In this document: in pieces, positions 24,803 to 33,281 of the stretch
How the letters are laid out: every line of letters begins with the position of its first letter
How positions within the stretch are numbered: position 1 is the first letter of the stretch
DNA from: a bacterium
Lineage (GTDB): Bacteria > Myxococcota_A > Bradymonadia > UBA7976 > UBA1532
Reading direction: 5' to 3'
Length of the DNA stretch: 64,000 nucleotides
Assembly: GCA_030426085.1 (NCBI GenBank)
Contig: JAUHYW010000003.1
Coordinates: 55,343 to 119,342 of the forward strand
Translations under genes and position numbers: made by a program
Notes under the pieces: model-generated
What the model was told of the DNA's origin: nothing
What the model saw: only the letters and a program-made list of their open reading frames with translations
Databases searched by the model: none

Positions 24803-25374
24803 GCGCCGCCCGCCAGCCGCCCGACCAGCAGGAGCCAGCCGTCGGCCGCCACGAAGAGCCCCAGCTTGAGCGGCAGCGCCACGGCCTCCGGGCGCAGGCG
24901 GTCGAAGCCCAGCGCCAGCAGGGCGTGGGCCATCAGCAGATCGATCACCAGGAACGGCGCCAGCAGCCACAGCCCCAGCCGGAACGCGGCGTCCAGCTCG
25001 CCGACGAGGAAGGCCACCACCCGGCCGGGCGGGCTCGGCGCGCCGCCGAGGGCCTCCAAGACCGCCGCCGCCGTCTCGGGCGGGGTGCGGGCGATCAGGA
25101 AGCGCTCGAGGATCGGCCAGCCCCGCTCGGCGAGCAGCGCCGGGTCGAGCGGGCCGGGGGGCAGCGCCGCGTCGATCTCGGCCGCCACCGGGGCGAAGAC
25201 CGCCGCCGCCAGCACCCCGGCGAAGCCCCAGATCACCGGCGCGGGCAGGGCCGCCGGCAGCCCGATGCCGCCCCGCAAGAGCCCCAGGACCACCGCGATC
25301 CGGGCGAACCCGGTCGCGGCCACCGCCAGGAACGGCAGCCCGGCGGCCACCAGCAGGGGGAGGGGCTCGAGCAT
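24799..25374 (-). CDS. sctR: SctR/FliP-like export-gate protein
   Basis: The 191-residue membrane protein matches FliP/SctR well at its end: LWLLAPFLVIDLLMAHALLALG, then ALPLKLGLFVAADGWLLLV, which parallels the PFLVIDL...PFKLxLFVLVDGW pattern of the family. The start also fits (LPFLAVAATGFARIAVVLGLLR). The central periplasmic part is shorter than usual; typical proteins are 215-250 residues. SctR forms the core of the type III export gate with SctS and SctT. No SctU, SctV, ATPase, needle or ring gene is in the window. It lies 53 bases after the CPBP protease gene on the same strand. Confidence 0.85.
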   Translation of the reverse strand: MLEPLPLLVAAGLPFLAVAATGFARIAVVLGLLRGGIGLPAALPAPVIWGFAGVLAAAVFAPVAAEIDAALPPGPLDPALLAERGWPILERFLIARTPPETAAAVLEALGGAPSPPGRVVAFLVGELDAAFRLGLWLLAPFLVIDLLMAHALLALGFDRLRPEAVALPLKLGLFVAADGWLLLVGRLAGGA

Positions 25375-25427
25375 CGGGGGACGGTAGCCCAGCCGGCGCC
25401 GGGCGGACGCCGTCCGGCCGTAGACCG

Positions 25428-26486
25428 TTAGGCGTAGTACAGCACCGCCACCTCGACGAGCAGGTTGCACGCGGCGTGATACAGCGTCGGCGCGATGACC
25501 CCGCCGGTCGCCCGACGCATCCAGCCGAAGATCAGGCTGGGGAAGAACACCGCCAGCCGGTGGGGCGAGGGCACGGTGATGACGTGTCCGATCGCGAACA
25601 GCGCGCTGGTCGCCACGAGGCTGAGCAGGTTGACCTCGACCCCCAGCACCTTCACGTCGCGCCCGATGAGCCCGTCCAGCCGGGTCTGGAGGTAGCCCCG
25701 GTAGAAGACCTCCTCGGGCAGCGCCACGAGCAGGAGCTGCACCAGGATCAGGTTGAGCAGCCAGCCGATGCCCCGCTCGGCCCGATAGGGGTTGTCCGGC
25801 GCGCTCACCGATCCGGTGCCCAGCTTGAGCCGCTCGGGCGGCAGCCGGTCGCCGCCGGCCTCGATCGCGACTTCGAACGCCGGCCCCTCGGCGGCGAAGG
25901 TCACCTGCCCGTCGCTGCGCCCCTCGACCCGCAGCGCGCCCCCGTCGCCCATGATGGCCCCGGTGCGCGGCGCGAGCCCCTCGCCGGTGATCCGGGCTTC
26001 GAACCGCTGCCCGGCGGGCAACCGCCAGCGCAGCCACAGCCGGCGGTCGGCGCTGTACAGCCGCACCTCGCCGCTGGCGATGGGGGCCCGGGGCGCGTCG
26101 TGCAGCTCGACCGGCCACCGCTCGAAGCGGGCCTCGGCCGGGGCCGCCGTGCGCCCCAGCCAGTCGGTCTGCCAGACGTGGAACCCGACGAGGTAGGGGG
26201 GCAGCGTCACCAGCATCACCAGCAGCGCGAAGCCGAGGCTCTTCAGCGGGCGCCGACGGTGGATCCCGAAGTCGGCCGGGCGCTGGCCGGTGCGGTGCAG
26301 GGTCTCGATGGGCAGGTACAGGAAGGTCGCCGCGACGAGCACCAGGGTGTAGCCCCGGACCCAGGCGACGTTGGCCTGGAGGACCGTCAGGCCCCCGGTG
26401 ACGAGCAGGGTGATCCCGTAGAGCAGCCACAGCTCGCGCCACGGGCGGGCGGGGGTCGGCGGGGCGGGGGTCGGCGAGGCGGACAT
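25428..26486 (-). CDS. CPBP-family intramembrane glutamic protease with large extracytoplasmic insert
   Basis: The 352-residue protein has CPBP (CAAX protease/bacteriocin-processing) motifs: LPEEVFYRGYLQ near residue 255 (the EExxxR catalytic motif), FAIGH near 298 and HAACN near 340. Unusually, about 120 hydrophilic beta-rich residues (about 116-236, for example RLYSADRRLWLRWRLPAG) are inserted between the membrane helices. CPBP proteins include myxosortases, which process C-terminal sorting signals in myxobacteria, but I cannot place this one in a named subgroup. It starts at an ATG at 26486 and ends TAA. sctR follows on the same strand. Confidence 0.85.
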   Translation of the reverse strand: MSASPTPAPPTPARPWRELWLLYGITLLVTGGLTVLQANVAWVRGYTLVLVAATFLYLPIETLHRTGQRPADFGIHRRRPLKSLGFALLVMLVTLPPYLVGFHVWQTDWLGRTAAPAEARFERWPVELHDAPRAPIASGEVRLYSADRRLWLRWRLPAGQRFEARITGEGLAPRTGAIMGDGGALRVEGRSDGQVTFAAEGPAFEVAIEAGGDRLPPERLKLGTGSVSAPDNPYRAERGIGWLLNLILVQLLLVALPEEVFYRGYLQTRLDGLIGRDVKVLGVEVNLLSLVATSALFAIGHVITVPSPHRLAVFFPSLIFGWMRRATGGVIAPTLYHAACNLLVEVAVLYYA

Positions 26487-26552
26487 CGCGGCATTCTTCG
26501 CCGGGCGGGCCTCGGGCGCAAGAAAGGAGATGGAGGAGCGGAGCCGGGCCCC

Positions 26553-26765
26553 TCAGCCTCGGCGAGACGCGCTCCGATCCTCCTCTTCGCCTACGGCATA
26601 GCCGATGAGACCCCCGAGCGCGGCGCCGATGGCGACGCCGAACGGGGGTGGCCGGCCCCGGGCTGTCCGATGACCGCATCCGGTAACGGGTCCCCCGGAC
26701 CGGTGTTCGGGCGGTGACGTCCGCGACCCGCCGGCGACCGTGGCAGGCCCGGCCGAGCGCGGCAT
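26553..26765 (-). CDS. Possible small glycine-zipper protein
   Basis: A 70-codon reading frame ends in GVAIGAALGGLIGYAVGEEED, a convincing glycine-zipper membrane helix with an acidic end. The N-terminal half (MPRSAGPATVAGG) is unremarkable and the ribosome-binding site is weak. It could be a real small membrane protein, the decayed end of a larger one, or chance. The surrounding 26487-26822 gap contains no other plausible gene. Confidence 0.3.
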   Translation of the reverse strand: MPRSAGPATVAGGSRTSPPEHRSGGPVTGCGHRTARGRPPPFGVAIGAALGGLIGYAVGEEEDRSASRRG

Positions 26766-26822
26766 CGTTCTTGCTGGAGCAGCGGGCGCACGGACACCCC
26801 GCCACCGGAGAAGAGTCAACAC

Positions 26823-27407
26823 ATGGTCGCCCCGAAGCCCCGGAGACCCGTCGTGCTCGCCCTCTATCGAGACCCCGCCCTGCTGCCCGGCGTCGAGCGC
26901 CCCGGCTTCGCCGGCGAGGCGCCGGGGGTGGTCGTCGAGCTGTCGCTGCACACCCGCCTGCGCCGGCTCATGCAGGCCGGCGACACCCCGGTCTCGTTCC
27001 AGGCGCCGGTGCTCTTCGCGCCCACCTGGCGCCGCACGGTGTCGTCCCTGTTGGCGCTGGCCGAGGAGCTGCTGCCGCAGGCCCGGGGGCCGGTCGCGCT
27101 CGTCTGCCACACCGAAGACGCCCGCTACTTCGTCGACGGGCTGGGGCCGGTGACCGCCACCCGCCTGCTGTGGCACCCCGCCGATCGGGCCGACCACCGC
27201 CTCGACGAGCTCTTCGGCCGGATCCGGCGCTCGGCGCTGCGCCCCGGCGTGCCCCCCGACGCGTTGCACCTGTCGAGCCGCGGCCGACCGGCCACCGCAG
27301 CCGACTGGCAGCGCACCGTCACCTGCCCGATCCTGGGCCGGCTGGCCCACCTCGGCCGCGAGCGGCCGGCCTGCACGGCGGCTCCGGCGCTGGCCATCGG
27401 GGCCTGA
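26823..27407 (+). CDS. Hypothetical protein
   Basis: I do not recognise this 194-residue protein. It is soluble, has no signal peptide, and reads as a regular alpha/beta sequence (VVLALYRDPALLPGV, VLFAPTWRRTVSSLLALAEELL, VALVCHTEDARYFVDGL). It contains only a few cysteines and no catalytic signature. The ATG has GGAG 12 bases upstream, which is a long spacing. It lies 13 bases before the metzincin-like gene on the same strand. Confidence 0.55.
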   Translation: MVAPKPRRPVVLALYRDPALLPGVERPGFAGEAPGVVVELSLHTRLRRLMQAGDTPVSFQAPVLFAPTWRRTVSSLLALAEELLPQARGPVALVCHTEDARYFVDGLGPVTATRLLWHPADRADHRLDELFGRIRRSALRPGVPPDALHLSSRGRPATAADWQRTVTCPILGRLAHLGRERPACTAAPALAIGA

Positions 27408-27420
27408 TCCGGCCGGGGCG

Positions 27421-28764
27421 TTGATCCCGCGCGAAAAATCCGGGAACCTCGACCGAACGCCGTGGTCGCAGGCCCGGCGACCGCCGGGAGGTCGCCGAGA
27501 GGGGGCCGTCATCAGCATCTCGCCCTGCGCCGCGCGCCGCGCGCCCCGACCGCCCCCGCCCCCGCCCTCGATACACGCCGCCGTGTTCTGCGCCGCCCTC
27601 ATCGGCGCCGCCTGCACCGCCCCCGAACCCTCGCACCCTCCACCCGCCGAGCCCGGCGCGGCCTACGTCATCCCCTTCGGATCGGTCCCCCGGGCCGAGC
27701 TGCGCCGGGCCGAGCTGGCGCTGGCCGATCTGACCGGCCGCCGGGTCACGGTCCTGCCCGCCCGCCCGCTGCCCGGCGGGGCGCTGTCGAGCGAGTGCCG
27801 CGACGGCAAGCTCGAGACCCCCTGCCCCGAGCTGACCTACGACGCCTCGGCGCTGCTCGACGCGGCGCTGGCGAAGCTGCCCGGCGACACCTTCCGGGCG
27901 GTCGCGGTGACCACCGCGCCCCTCGACACCCCGTCCCACGAGCGGCTCATCGGCTACGCCCGCAGCGGCGAGCGGGGCATCGTCTACTCGGCGCGGGCCC
28001 CGGGGGTGTATCTGACCGAGGCCGCCCACCGGCGCCGGGTGCGCCACATCGTGGCCCACGAGCTGGGGCACACCTTCGGCGCGGGGCATTGCGACGAGGC
28101 CTGCGTGATGCGGGACGTGGTGAGCGTCGCCGAGCTGGAGCGCATGCCCGAGCACCCCTGCCCCCGCCACCGGGCCGACTTCGACGAGGGCCGGGCCCGG
28201 TCGATCGACTCGGCGGACTTCCGGGCCGACGTCGGCGCCGAGCAGATGCGGATCGGGGCCTGGGCCCCGGCGGCCGCGGCGCTGCGGGACGCCGTGCGCC
28301 GCGACCCCAAGGACGCCCGCCACCGCACCGCCCTCGGCCTCGCGCTGATGAGCCAGGGGCGCCTGCTCGCCGCCGACGACGTGCTGCGCGACGCCGCGAT
28401 GCAGGCCCCCGAGGCGCCCCAGCCGTATTACGCCCGGGCGGTGCTCTACGCCGCCGGCTTCGACCCCTACCGGGCCTCGGCCCACCTCGAAGCGGGCGTG
28501 CTGAGAGATGGCGACCCGGTCCGGGCCCACCGGGCGGCGGGCATCTTGTATCAGGACCTGCTCGACCGGCCCCGGGCGGCGATCAAGCACTTCGAATCCC
28601 ACATCCGCTACGGGGGCCGCGACCCCGAGGTCATCGCCCGGCTGGTCTATCTGCTGTCGCCCACCACGCTGACCATCACCGACCCCGAGGTGATCATCGC
28701 GAGCTGGGATCCGGAGCGGGGGTTGATGATCGCCGCGCTGCCCCCGAGCGGGGGGCCGCGGTAG
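27421..28764 (+). CDS. Metzincin-like zinc protease lipoprotein with TPR tail
   Basis: The frame gives up to 447 residues; the only upstream start is a TTG at 27421, so the true start is uncertain. A hydrophobic stretch ends LIGAAC, a lipobox. The protease part contains HIVAHELGHTFGAGHCDEAC then VMRD, which fits the HExxHxxGxxH zinc site and Met-turn of archaemetzincin-like metalloproteases, including the conserved Cys residues. From about residue 275 on there are TPR-like helical pairs (WAPAAAALRDAVRRDP, ALGLALMSQGRL). Archaemetzincin fused to a lipid anchor and TPRs is uncommon. It converges with prfA three bases away. Confidence 0.8.
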   Translation: MIPREKSGNLDRTPWSQARRPPGGRREGAVISISPCAARRAPRPPPPPPSIHAAVFCAALIGAACTAPEPSHPPPAEPGAAYVIPFGSVPRAELRRAELALADLTGRRVTVLPARPLPGGALSSECRDGKLETPCPELTYDASALLDAALAKLPGDTFRAVAVTTAPLDTPSHERLIGYARSGERGIVYSARAPGVYLTEAAHRRRVRHIVAHELGHTFGAGHCDEACVMRDVVSVAELERMPEHPCPRHRADFDEGRARSIDSADFRADVGAEQMRIGAWAPAAAALRDAVRRDPKDARHRTALGLALMSQGRLLAADDVLRDAAMQAPEAPQPYYARAVLYAAGFDPYRASAHLEAGVLRDGDPVRAHRAAGILYQDLLDRPRAAIKHFESHIRYGGRDPEVIARLVYLLSPTTLTITDPEVIIASWDPERGLMIAALPPSGGPR

Positions 28765-28776
28765 GCTCAGCCGCGG
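28756..28776. terminator. CCGCGG repeat flanking convergent stop codons
   Basis: Two CCGCGG copies (28756-28761 and 28771-28776) flank the 9 bases that hold the TAG of the metzincin gene and the stop of prfA. They can form a 6-bp stem with the stops in the loop. There is no T-tract. Confidence 0.3.
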
Positions 28777-29831
28777 TCGGCGAGCTGCTCGGCTTGGAAC
28801 GCCTGCCGCACCGGCTCGATGACCGGATCGAGCGACCCCTGCACCACCTCGTCGAGCCGATACAGCGTCAGGCCCACCCGGTGGTCGGTCACCCGGTTCT
28901 GGGGGAAGTTGTAGGTGCGGATGCGCTCGGAGCGATCCCCGCTGCCGACCATCGCCCGCCGGGCGTCGGCCCGCTCGGCGTGGGCCTCGGCCTGCATCTT
29001 GTCGAGCAGCCGCGAGCGCAGCACCGTCAGGGCCTTGGCCTTGTTCTTGTGCTGGCTCTTCTCGTCCTGGCAGGTCACCACCAGCCCGGTGGGGATGTGG
29101 GTCACCCGCACCGCCGAGTCGGTGGTGTTGACGCTCTGCCCGCCGGGCCCGCTGGCCCGGTAGACGTCGATGCGCAGGTCGCCCTCGGGGATGTCGAGCT
29201 CGATGTCCTCGGCCTCGGGCAGGATCGCGACGGTGCACGCCGAGGTGTGGATGCGCCCCTGGCTCTCGGTCGCCGGCACCCGCTGCACCCGGTGCACCCC
29301 CGACTCGAACTTGAAGGTGCTGTAGACCCGGTCGCCGCTGAAGAGCGCGACGACCTCCTTGAAGCCGCCCGCGTCGCTCTTCGACTCGCTGAGCATCTCG
29401 ACCGCCCAGCCCTTGCCGTCGGCGTAGCGGCTGTACATCCGGAACAGATCGGCGGCGAAGAGGGTGGCCTCCTCCCCGCCGGTGCCGGCCCGGATCTCGA
29501 GCACCACGTTCTTGTCGTCGTTGGGGTCCTTGGGCAGCAGCAGGAGCTTGAGCGCCTGCTCGAGCTGCTCGACCTCGGGGGCGAGGGCCTCGATCTCGGC
29601 CTCGGCGAGCGCGGCCATCTCGGGGTCGTCCTCATCGGCGAGCGCCCGGGCGTCGGCCAGCTCACCGCGCTTGCCCTCGAGCGTGCGCCAGGTGCGTACG
29701 ATGGGCTCCAGCTCGGCCTGCTCCTTGGCGATCTGCTGGAAGCGGCCCGGGATCTCGTAGATCGCGGGGTCGCCCATCTGCGCGGTCAGCTCGTCGTAGC
29801 GACGGCCGAGCTCTTCGAGGGTGGCCTGCAT
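28767..29831 (-). CDS. prfA: Peptide chain release factor 1
   Basis: The 354-residue protein is a class I release factor. The tripeptide determinant is PAT in VQRVPATESQGR, which marks RF1 (UAA and UAG) rather than RF2. The GGQ loop is in SGPGGQSVN near residue 226, and the C-terminal SERIRTYNFPQNRVTDHR is the family signature. It follows rpmE by 87 bases on the same strand, a common bacterial order, although hemK/prmC does not follow here. Confidence 0.97.
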   Translation of the reverse strand: MQATLEELGRRYDELTAQMGDPAIYEIPGRFQQIAKEQAELEPIVRTWRTLEGKRGELADARALADEDDPEMAALAEAEIEALAPEVEQLEQALKLLLLPKDPNDDKNVVLEIRAGTGGEEATLFAADLFRMYSRYADGKGWAVEMLSESKSDAGGFKEVVALFSGDRVYSTFKFESGVHRVQRVPATESQGRIHTSACTVAILPEAEDIELDIPEGDLRIDVYRASGPGGQSVNTTDSAVRVTHIPTGLVVTCQDEKSQHKNKAKALTVLRSRLLDKMQAEAHAERADARRAMVGSGDRSERIRTYNFPQNRVTDHRVGLTLYRLDEVVQGSLDPVIEPVRQAFQAEQLADRG

Positions 29832-29918
29832 CGGGGGGAACCGGGGGCGGGGGGGAGAGGGCGGGCCGGCCGACGCCGGCCCCGGCGGATCGGGAGCGGC
29901 CGTCGCCGCCCGGTCGAC

Positions 29919-30128
29919 CTACTTGCCCCGGCGCCGACCGTACTTGCGGTTGAAGCGCTCGACGCGGCCCTCGGTGTCGACGAGCCGGGCCTTGCCGGTG
30001 AAGAACGGGTGGCACGCCGAGCAGATGTCGACGTTGTACGAGCCGGCCACCGACCGGGTCTCGATGACGTGCCCGCAGGCGCAGGTGATGGTGGCGTCTT
30101 TGTAGTCGGGGTGGATACCGGGCTTCAT
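29919..30128 (-). CDS. rpmE: 50S ribosomal protein L31 (zinc-binding form)
   Basis: The 69-residue protein reads MKPGIHPDY at the start and has the zinc-ligand set CACGH and CSACHPF, so it is the C+ (zinc-containing) type of bL31. The end is basic (RKYGRRRGK). It is first in the operon with prfA. A promoter with good spacing lies 45-73 bases upstream. Confidence 0.97.
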   Translation of the reverse strand: MKPGIHPDYKDATITCACGHVIETRSVAGSYNVDICSACHPFFTGKARLVDTEGRVERFNRKYGRRRGK

Positions 30129-30172
30129 GGGATACCTCTCTGGGTCGGGCCCTCGCGAGTAAAGGGCGGCGA

Positions 30173-30201
30173 ATCATAGGGATGCCGACCGGCCGACGCA
30201 A
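30173..30201 (-). promoter_or_regulatory. Sigma-70-type promoter for rpmE-prfA
   Basis: Read on the minus strand, TTGCGT is followed after 17 bases by TATGAT. The -10 box matches the consensus at five of six positions and lies 45 bases before the rpmE start. Confidence 0.6.
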
Positions 30202-30315
30202 GATGCCGTCGACGATCGTGAAAAAAGTCGTCGCCGGCCCGAGACGCGGAGGCGCGCCGAGTTGTGTTCGCGGCGGCTCGTGGCGCAGGATGCGGCGCGG
30301 CCGAGGAGGCAGACG

Positions 30316-30978
30316 ATGAGCAGCAAGCGGGGCGAGCGCAAGCGGGAGGAGCTGCGGCGGGCGGCCTACCAGTGCTTTCGGGACAAGGGCTACCACGGCA
30401 CCACGGTCGAGGCGATCTGCTCGGCGACGAGCACGTCGAAGGGCAGCTTCTACTGGCACTACGAGTCCAAGCAGGCGATTTTCATCGACGTGCTCGAGAC
30501 CTGGACCCGCACGGTCATGGACGAGCTGTACGAGCAATTCGAAGAGGCGGTCAGCGACGACGACTACGTGGCCGCCATCACCGCCGCGCTCGCCCGGGAG
30601 AGCCGCCGGGGGCGGGTGATGGTGCCGCTGTGGAGCGAGTTCGTCGCGCTGAGCCACCGCGAGCCCGAGATCCAGGAGGCGGTGGCCAAGTTCCACCGCC
30701 GGGCCCGCATCGCGATCGCCTCGATCCTGCGCCCGAGCGTGGGCGCGGCGATGAGCGAGGAAGAGCTGCAAGCCATGGCCGCCACCGCCTTCGGGGCCTA
30801 CCTGGGGCTGATGATGCAGCACGTCGTCGAGCCCGAGGCGGCCAATACGCCCGAGACGGTGGGGCCCTTCCTCACGATGCTCGGGCGGGTGATCAAGGCG
30901 GTGCCCGACGCGGCGATCGCCGCCGCCCGCATGGTCGGCCGGCCCGATCCGGGCGCCGCCGACCCCCACGAACGCTAG
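30316..30978 (+). CDS. TetR-family transcriptional regulator
   Basis: The 220-residue protein has the TetR N-terminal helix-turn-helix: RREELRRAAYQCFRDKGYHGT is the first helix pair, and AICSATSTSKGSFYWHYESK is the recognition region with the typical FYxHxxxK. The C-terminal ligand domain is helical and specific to its own target. GAGGAGG lies 6 bases before the ATG, a strong ribosome-binding site. No divergent target gene is close, so its regulon is unknown. Confidence 0.93.
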   Translation: MSSKRGERKREELRRAAYQCFRDKGYHGTTVEAICSATSTSKGSFYWHYESKQAIFIDVLETWTRTVMDELYEQFEEAVSDDDYVAAITAALARESRRGRVMVPLWSEFVALSHREPEIQEAVAKFHRRARIAIASILRPSVGAAMSEEELQAMAATAFGAYLGLMMQHVVEPEAANTPETVGPFLTMLGRVIKAVPDAAIAAARMVGRPDPGAADPHER

Positions 30979-31033
30979 CGGGGCGGACGCGACGCCGCTG
31001 AACGCTCGCCGAGGCGCTTGCGCCAGCGGGCGG

Positions 31034-31300
31034 GTGGCGTCGGGAGGGGCACTCGACGCGTCGCAGGAGCAGATCCCGGGCGGCATCGGCGGCCGGGAGG
31101 CCAACGCGCGCCTCGAGGCCCTCGATCCGGAGGCCCGCACGATCGCCGCGAGCGGCGACTCCAACGACCCGGTCCTGGCCGATCACGGGGCGTATGGCTT
31201 CGACGGTGTGCTCGCCGAGCCCTACACCGCGCGCGGGGTCTCCCAGGTCCTGGACCGCTGCCGGCGCGGGCCTCGACGCCGCCTGCACGGAGGTCGGTGA
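31034..31300 (+). pseudogene. Decayed receiver-domain fragment of a hybrid histidine kinase
   Basis: The frame contains IPGGIGGREANARLEALDP, then IAASGDSNDPVL, then YGFDGVLAEPYTARGVSQVL. These match in order the end of hybrid-kinase receiver domains (usually PGGMGG, SGYSNDPVM, YGFxGVLAKPY). The conserved Lys before Pro is Glu here, the phosphoacceptor half is missing, and no kinase lies upstream. It sits in the 385-base gap between the TetR gene and hchA. The rest of that gap shows nothing recognisable. Confidence 0.6.
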
Positions 31301-31364
31301 TGCGGGCGCCTCCGCCCTCGGGCGACGCGGGGGCGCTCTATGGCGCGACCCTCTCGGCCAGCCC

Positions 31365-32231
31365 TCAGCTCTCGCCGCGGGGCAGCTTCTCGAGCAGGGT
31401 CGTCGCGGCCAGCGCGCCGAGCGCGTTGGCCGCCGCCGGGCTGGCGCCGGTGATCAGGTCCCGGTCGATATGGCAGGTGTCGTCGGCCTTGGTGTTGACG
31501 ATCTTCGCGCCGAGGCCCTCGAGCTTCGCGGCGAGCAGCCACGGCATGCGGCCGGGCAGGTAGCCGATCAGGGGCGTCTTCTCGTCCACCGCGTCGGGGA
31601 AGACGGCCATCTCGTAGCCCGCGTAGAGGAAGTCCCGCCCGTCGAGCGTGGTCGCGAGGAGCGCCCCCGGCCCGTGGCAGAGGGCAATGGTGAACACCCC
31701 GTGCGCGTGGGCCCAGCGCAGCACGGCGCCGACGTTCGGGTCCTCGGGGATGCCCAGCATGGCGCCGTGCCCGCCGGGCACGAACACCCCGGCGTAGGGG
31801 CCCGGGCCGTCGGGCAGGGCCTCGACCACGTCCCCCAGCGACTTCGGGCTCTCGAGGCGCGCCTTCAGCTCGGCGTGCATGCCCATCACCGCGGCGTCCC
31901 CGGTCGGCATCGCCCACGTCTCGAGGACGACGGGCTCGCCGGTGGGCGTCGCGATCTCGAACTCGAAGCCCGCGCGCTGCAAGTGCAGCATCGGCACCAG
32001 CGACTCGACGGGGTGGTTGCCGGTCGAGAACATGCGCCCGTTCTTCATGGTCATGTTCTTCTGCTCGGTGAACACGACCAGGATCCGGGCGCGCGGGCCG
32101 CGGTAGGCGTCGTACGCGCCGGGCGCGTAGTCGGTGACGTCCGACGTCGCGAGCTTGAGGGCGAGCTTGGAGGGGCTGTAGGACCCGTCCGGCTCTTGCT
32201 TGGGGGCGATACCGAGCAGTGACTTGAGCAT
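31365..32231 (-). CDS. hchA: Hsp31/HchA-type DJ-1 family protein (deglycase/chaperone)
   Basis: The 288-residue protein shows the class I glutamine-amidotransferase-like core of Hsp31: FVPGGHGAMLGIPEDPNVG, then the nucleophile elbow FTIALCHGPGAL with Cys near residue 183, and an N-terminal extension (YSPSKLALKLATSD) typical of HchA. These proteins protect against methylglyoxal-type carbonyl damage and act as holding chaperones. CGGGAG precedes the ATG. It is 38 bases downstream of the reductase gene and shares its promoter. Confidence 0.88.
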   Translation of the reverse strand: MLKSLLGIAPKQEPDGSYSPSKLALKLATSDVTDYAPGAYDAYRGPRARILVVFTEQKNMTMKNGRMFSTGNHPVESLVPMLHLQRAGFEFEIATPTGEPVVLETWAMPTGDAAVMGMHAELKARLESPKSLGDVVEALPDGPGPYAGVFVPGGHGAMLGIPEDPNVGAVLRWAHAHGVFTIALCHGPGALLATTLDGRDFLYAGYEMAVFPDAVDEKTPLIGYLPGRMPWLLAAKLEGLGAKIVNTKADDTCHIDRDLITGASPAAANALGALAATTLLEKLPRGES

Positions 32232-32269
32232 GTCTGTCTCCCGCGAGTGGGTGGCGCCGGCGCGCCGGT

Positions 32270-33247
32270 TCAGGGGTTGGGGTGCAGCATCACCTTGCCG
32301 TTGCGCCGCCCGCCCATGGCGCGGGCGACGGCCTCGGTGATGCGATCGAGGGTGTAGATCGAGTCGACGGCGAGGGTGAGCCGGCCGCTCGCGACGAGGG
32401 GCACGAGCTGCCCGAAGAGCGCCTGCTTGTCCGCGTCGCTGGCCTCGGTGAACCACTGGGACAGCCAGAAGCCCTTCACCGTGATCTGCTTGAAGATGAG
32501 GTCGGCCGGCGCGATCGCCGCCGGCTCGAGCACCACCTGACTGTAGCTGACGAGGGTGCCGCCCATGGCCAGGGCGTCGACCAGCCGCGCGAAGCCGGGG
32601 CCGCCGACGGCGTCGAGCGCGAGCCTGACGGGCGCGCCGCCGGTGGCCTCGGCGACGCGCCCGGCGAGGTCGTCGGTGCCGACCAGGACGACGTCGGCCC
32701 CGAGCTTCTCGAGGTCCGGCGCGACCTCTGCCCGGCGCACGACGTTGACCGTGCGCAGGCCCCGGGCCTTCGCGAGCTGGATCACGGCGGAGCCGACCGC
32801 CGAGTTGGCCGCGGTCTGGACCACCCAGTCGCCTTCGCTCAGATCGGCGAAGTCCGAGAGCAGCAGGTGGGCGGTGGCCGGGCTCGAGACCAGCATGGCG
32901 AGCTGGTCGAGGTCACCGGGCGGCAGCGGGACGAACGCCGCGGCCGGGCCGGTGACCTGCTGGGCCCACGTCGCGCCGGTCGAGATGAACACGGTCGCGC
33001 CCTCCGCGAGCCGGGTCACGCCCTCGCCCACCTCGACCACCCGGCCCACGCCCTCGCCCCCGGGGGTCGCGGGCAGGGCGGGAGAGCGCCCGTACAGCCC
33101 CATGACCTTCAGGACGTCGGCGTTGTGGATGGGCGCCGAGAGGACCTCCACCCGCACCTCGCCCGGCCCGGGCCGGCGGGGGCTCGCCTCGACGACCCGG
33201 AGCACGTCCCCGGGGTCGCCCATCTGGTTGTAGGTGATGGCTTTCAT
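32270..33247 (-). CDS. MDR-family NADPH-dependent reductase (2-enoyl thioester/quinone reductase-like)
   Basis: The 325-residue protein is a zinc-free medium-chain reductase. It has the N-terminal GroES-like fold (MKAITYNQMGDPGDVLRVVE), a Rossmann motif QTAANSAVGSAVIQLAKARG and the following LRTVNVVRR, which is typical of MECR/ETR-type trans-2-enoyl reductases. Catalytic-site zinc ligands are absent. GGAGG is 7 bases from the ATG. With hchA it forms a two-gene operon divergent from a LysR regulator, which suggests response to an electrophilic or carbonyl metabolite. Confidence 0.88.
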   Translation of the reverse strand: MKAITYNQMGDPGDVLRVVEASPRRPGPGEVRVEVLSAPIHNADVLKVMGLYGRSPALPATPGGEGVGRVVEVGEGVTRLAEGATVFISTGATWAQQVTGPAAAFVPLPPGDLDQLAMLVSSPATAHLLLSDFADLSEGDWVVQTAANSAVGSAVIQLAKARGLRTVNVVRRAEVAPDLEKLGADVVLVGTDDLAGRVAEATGGAPVRLALDAVGGPGFARLVDALAMGGTLVSYSQVVLEPAAIAPADLIFKQITVKGFWLSQWFTEASDADKQALFGQLVPLVASGRLTLAVDSIYTLDRITEAVARAMGGRRNGKVMLHPNP

Positions 33248-33281
33248 CTGAATCCTCCAGCGGTGCATCGTTGTCGATTGT

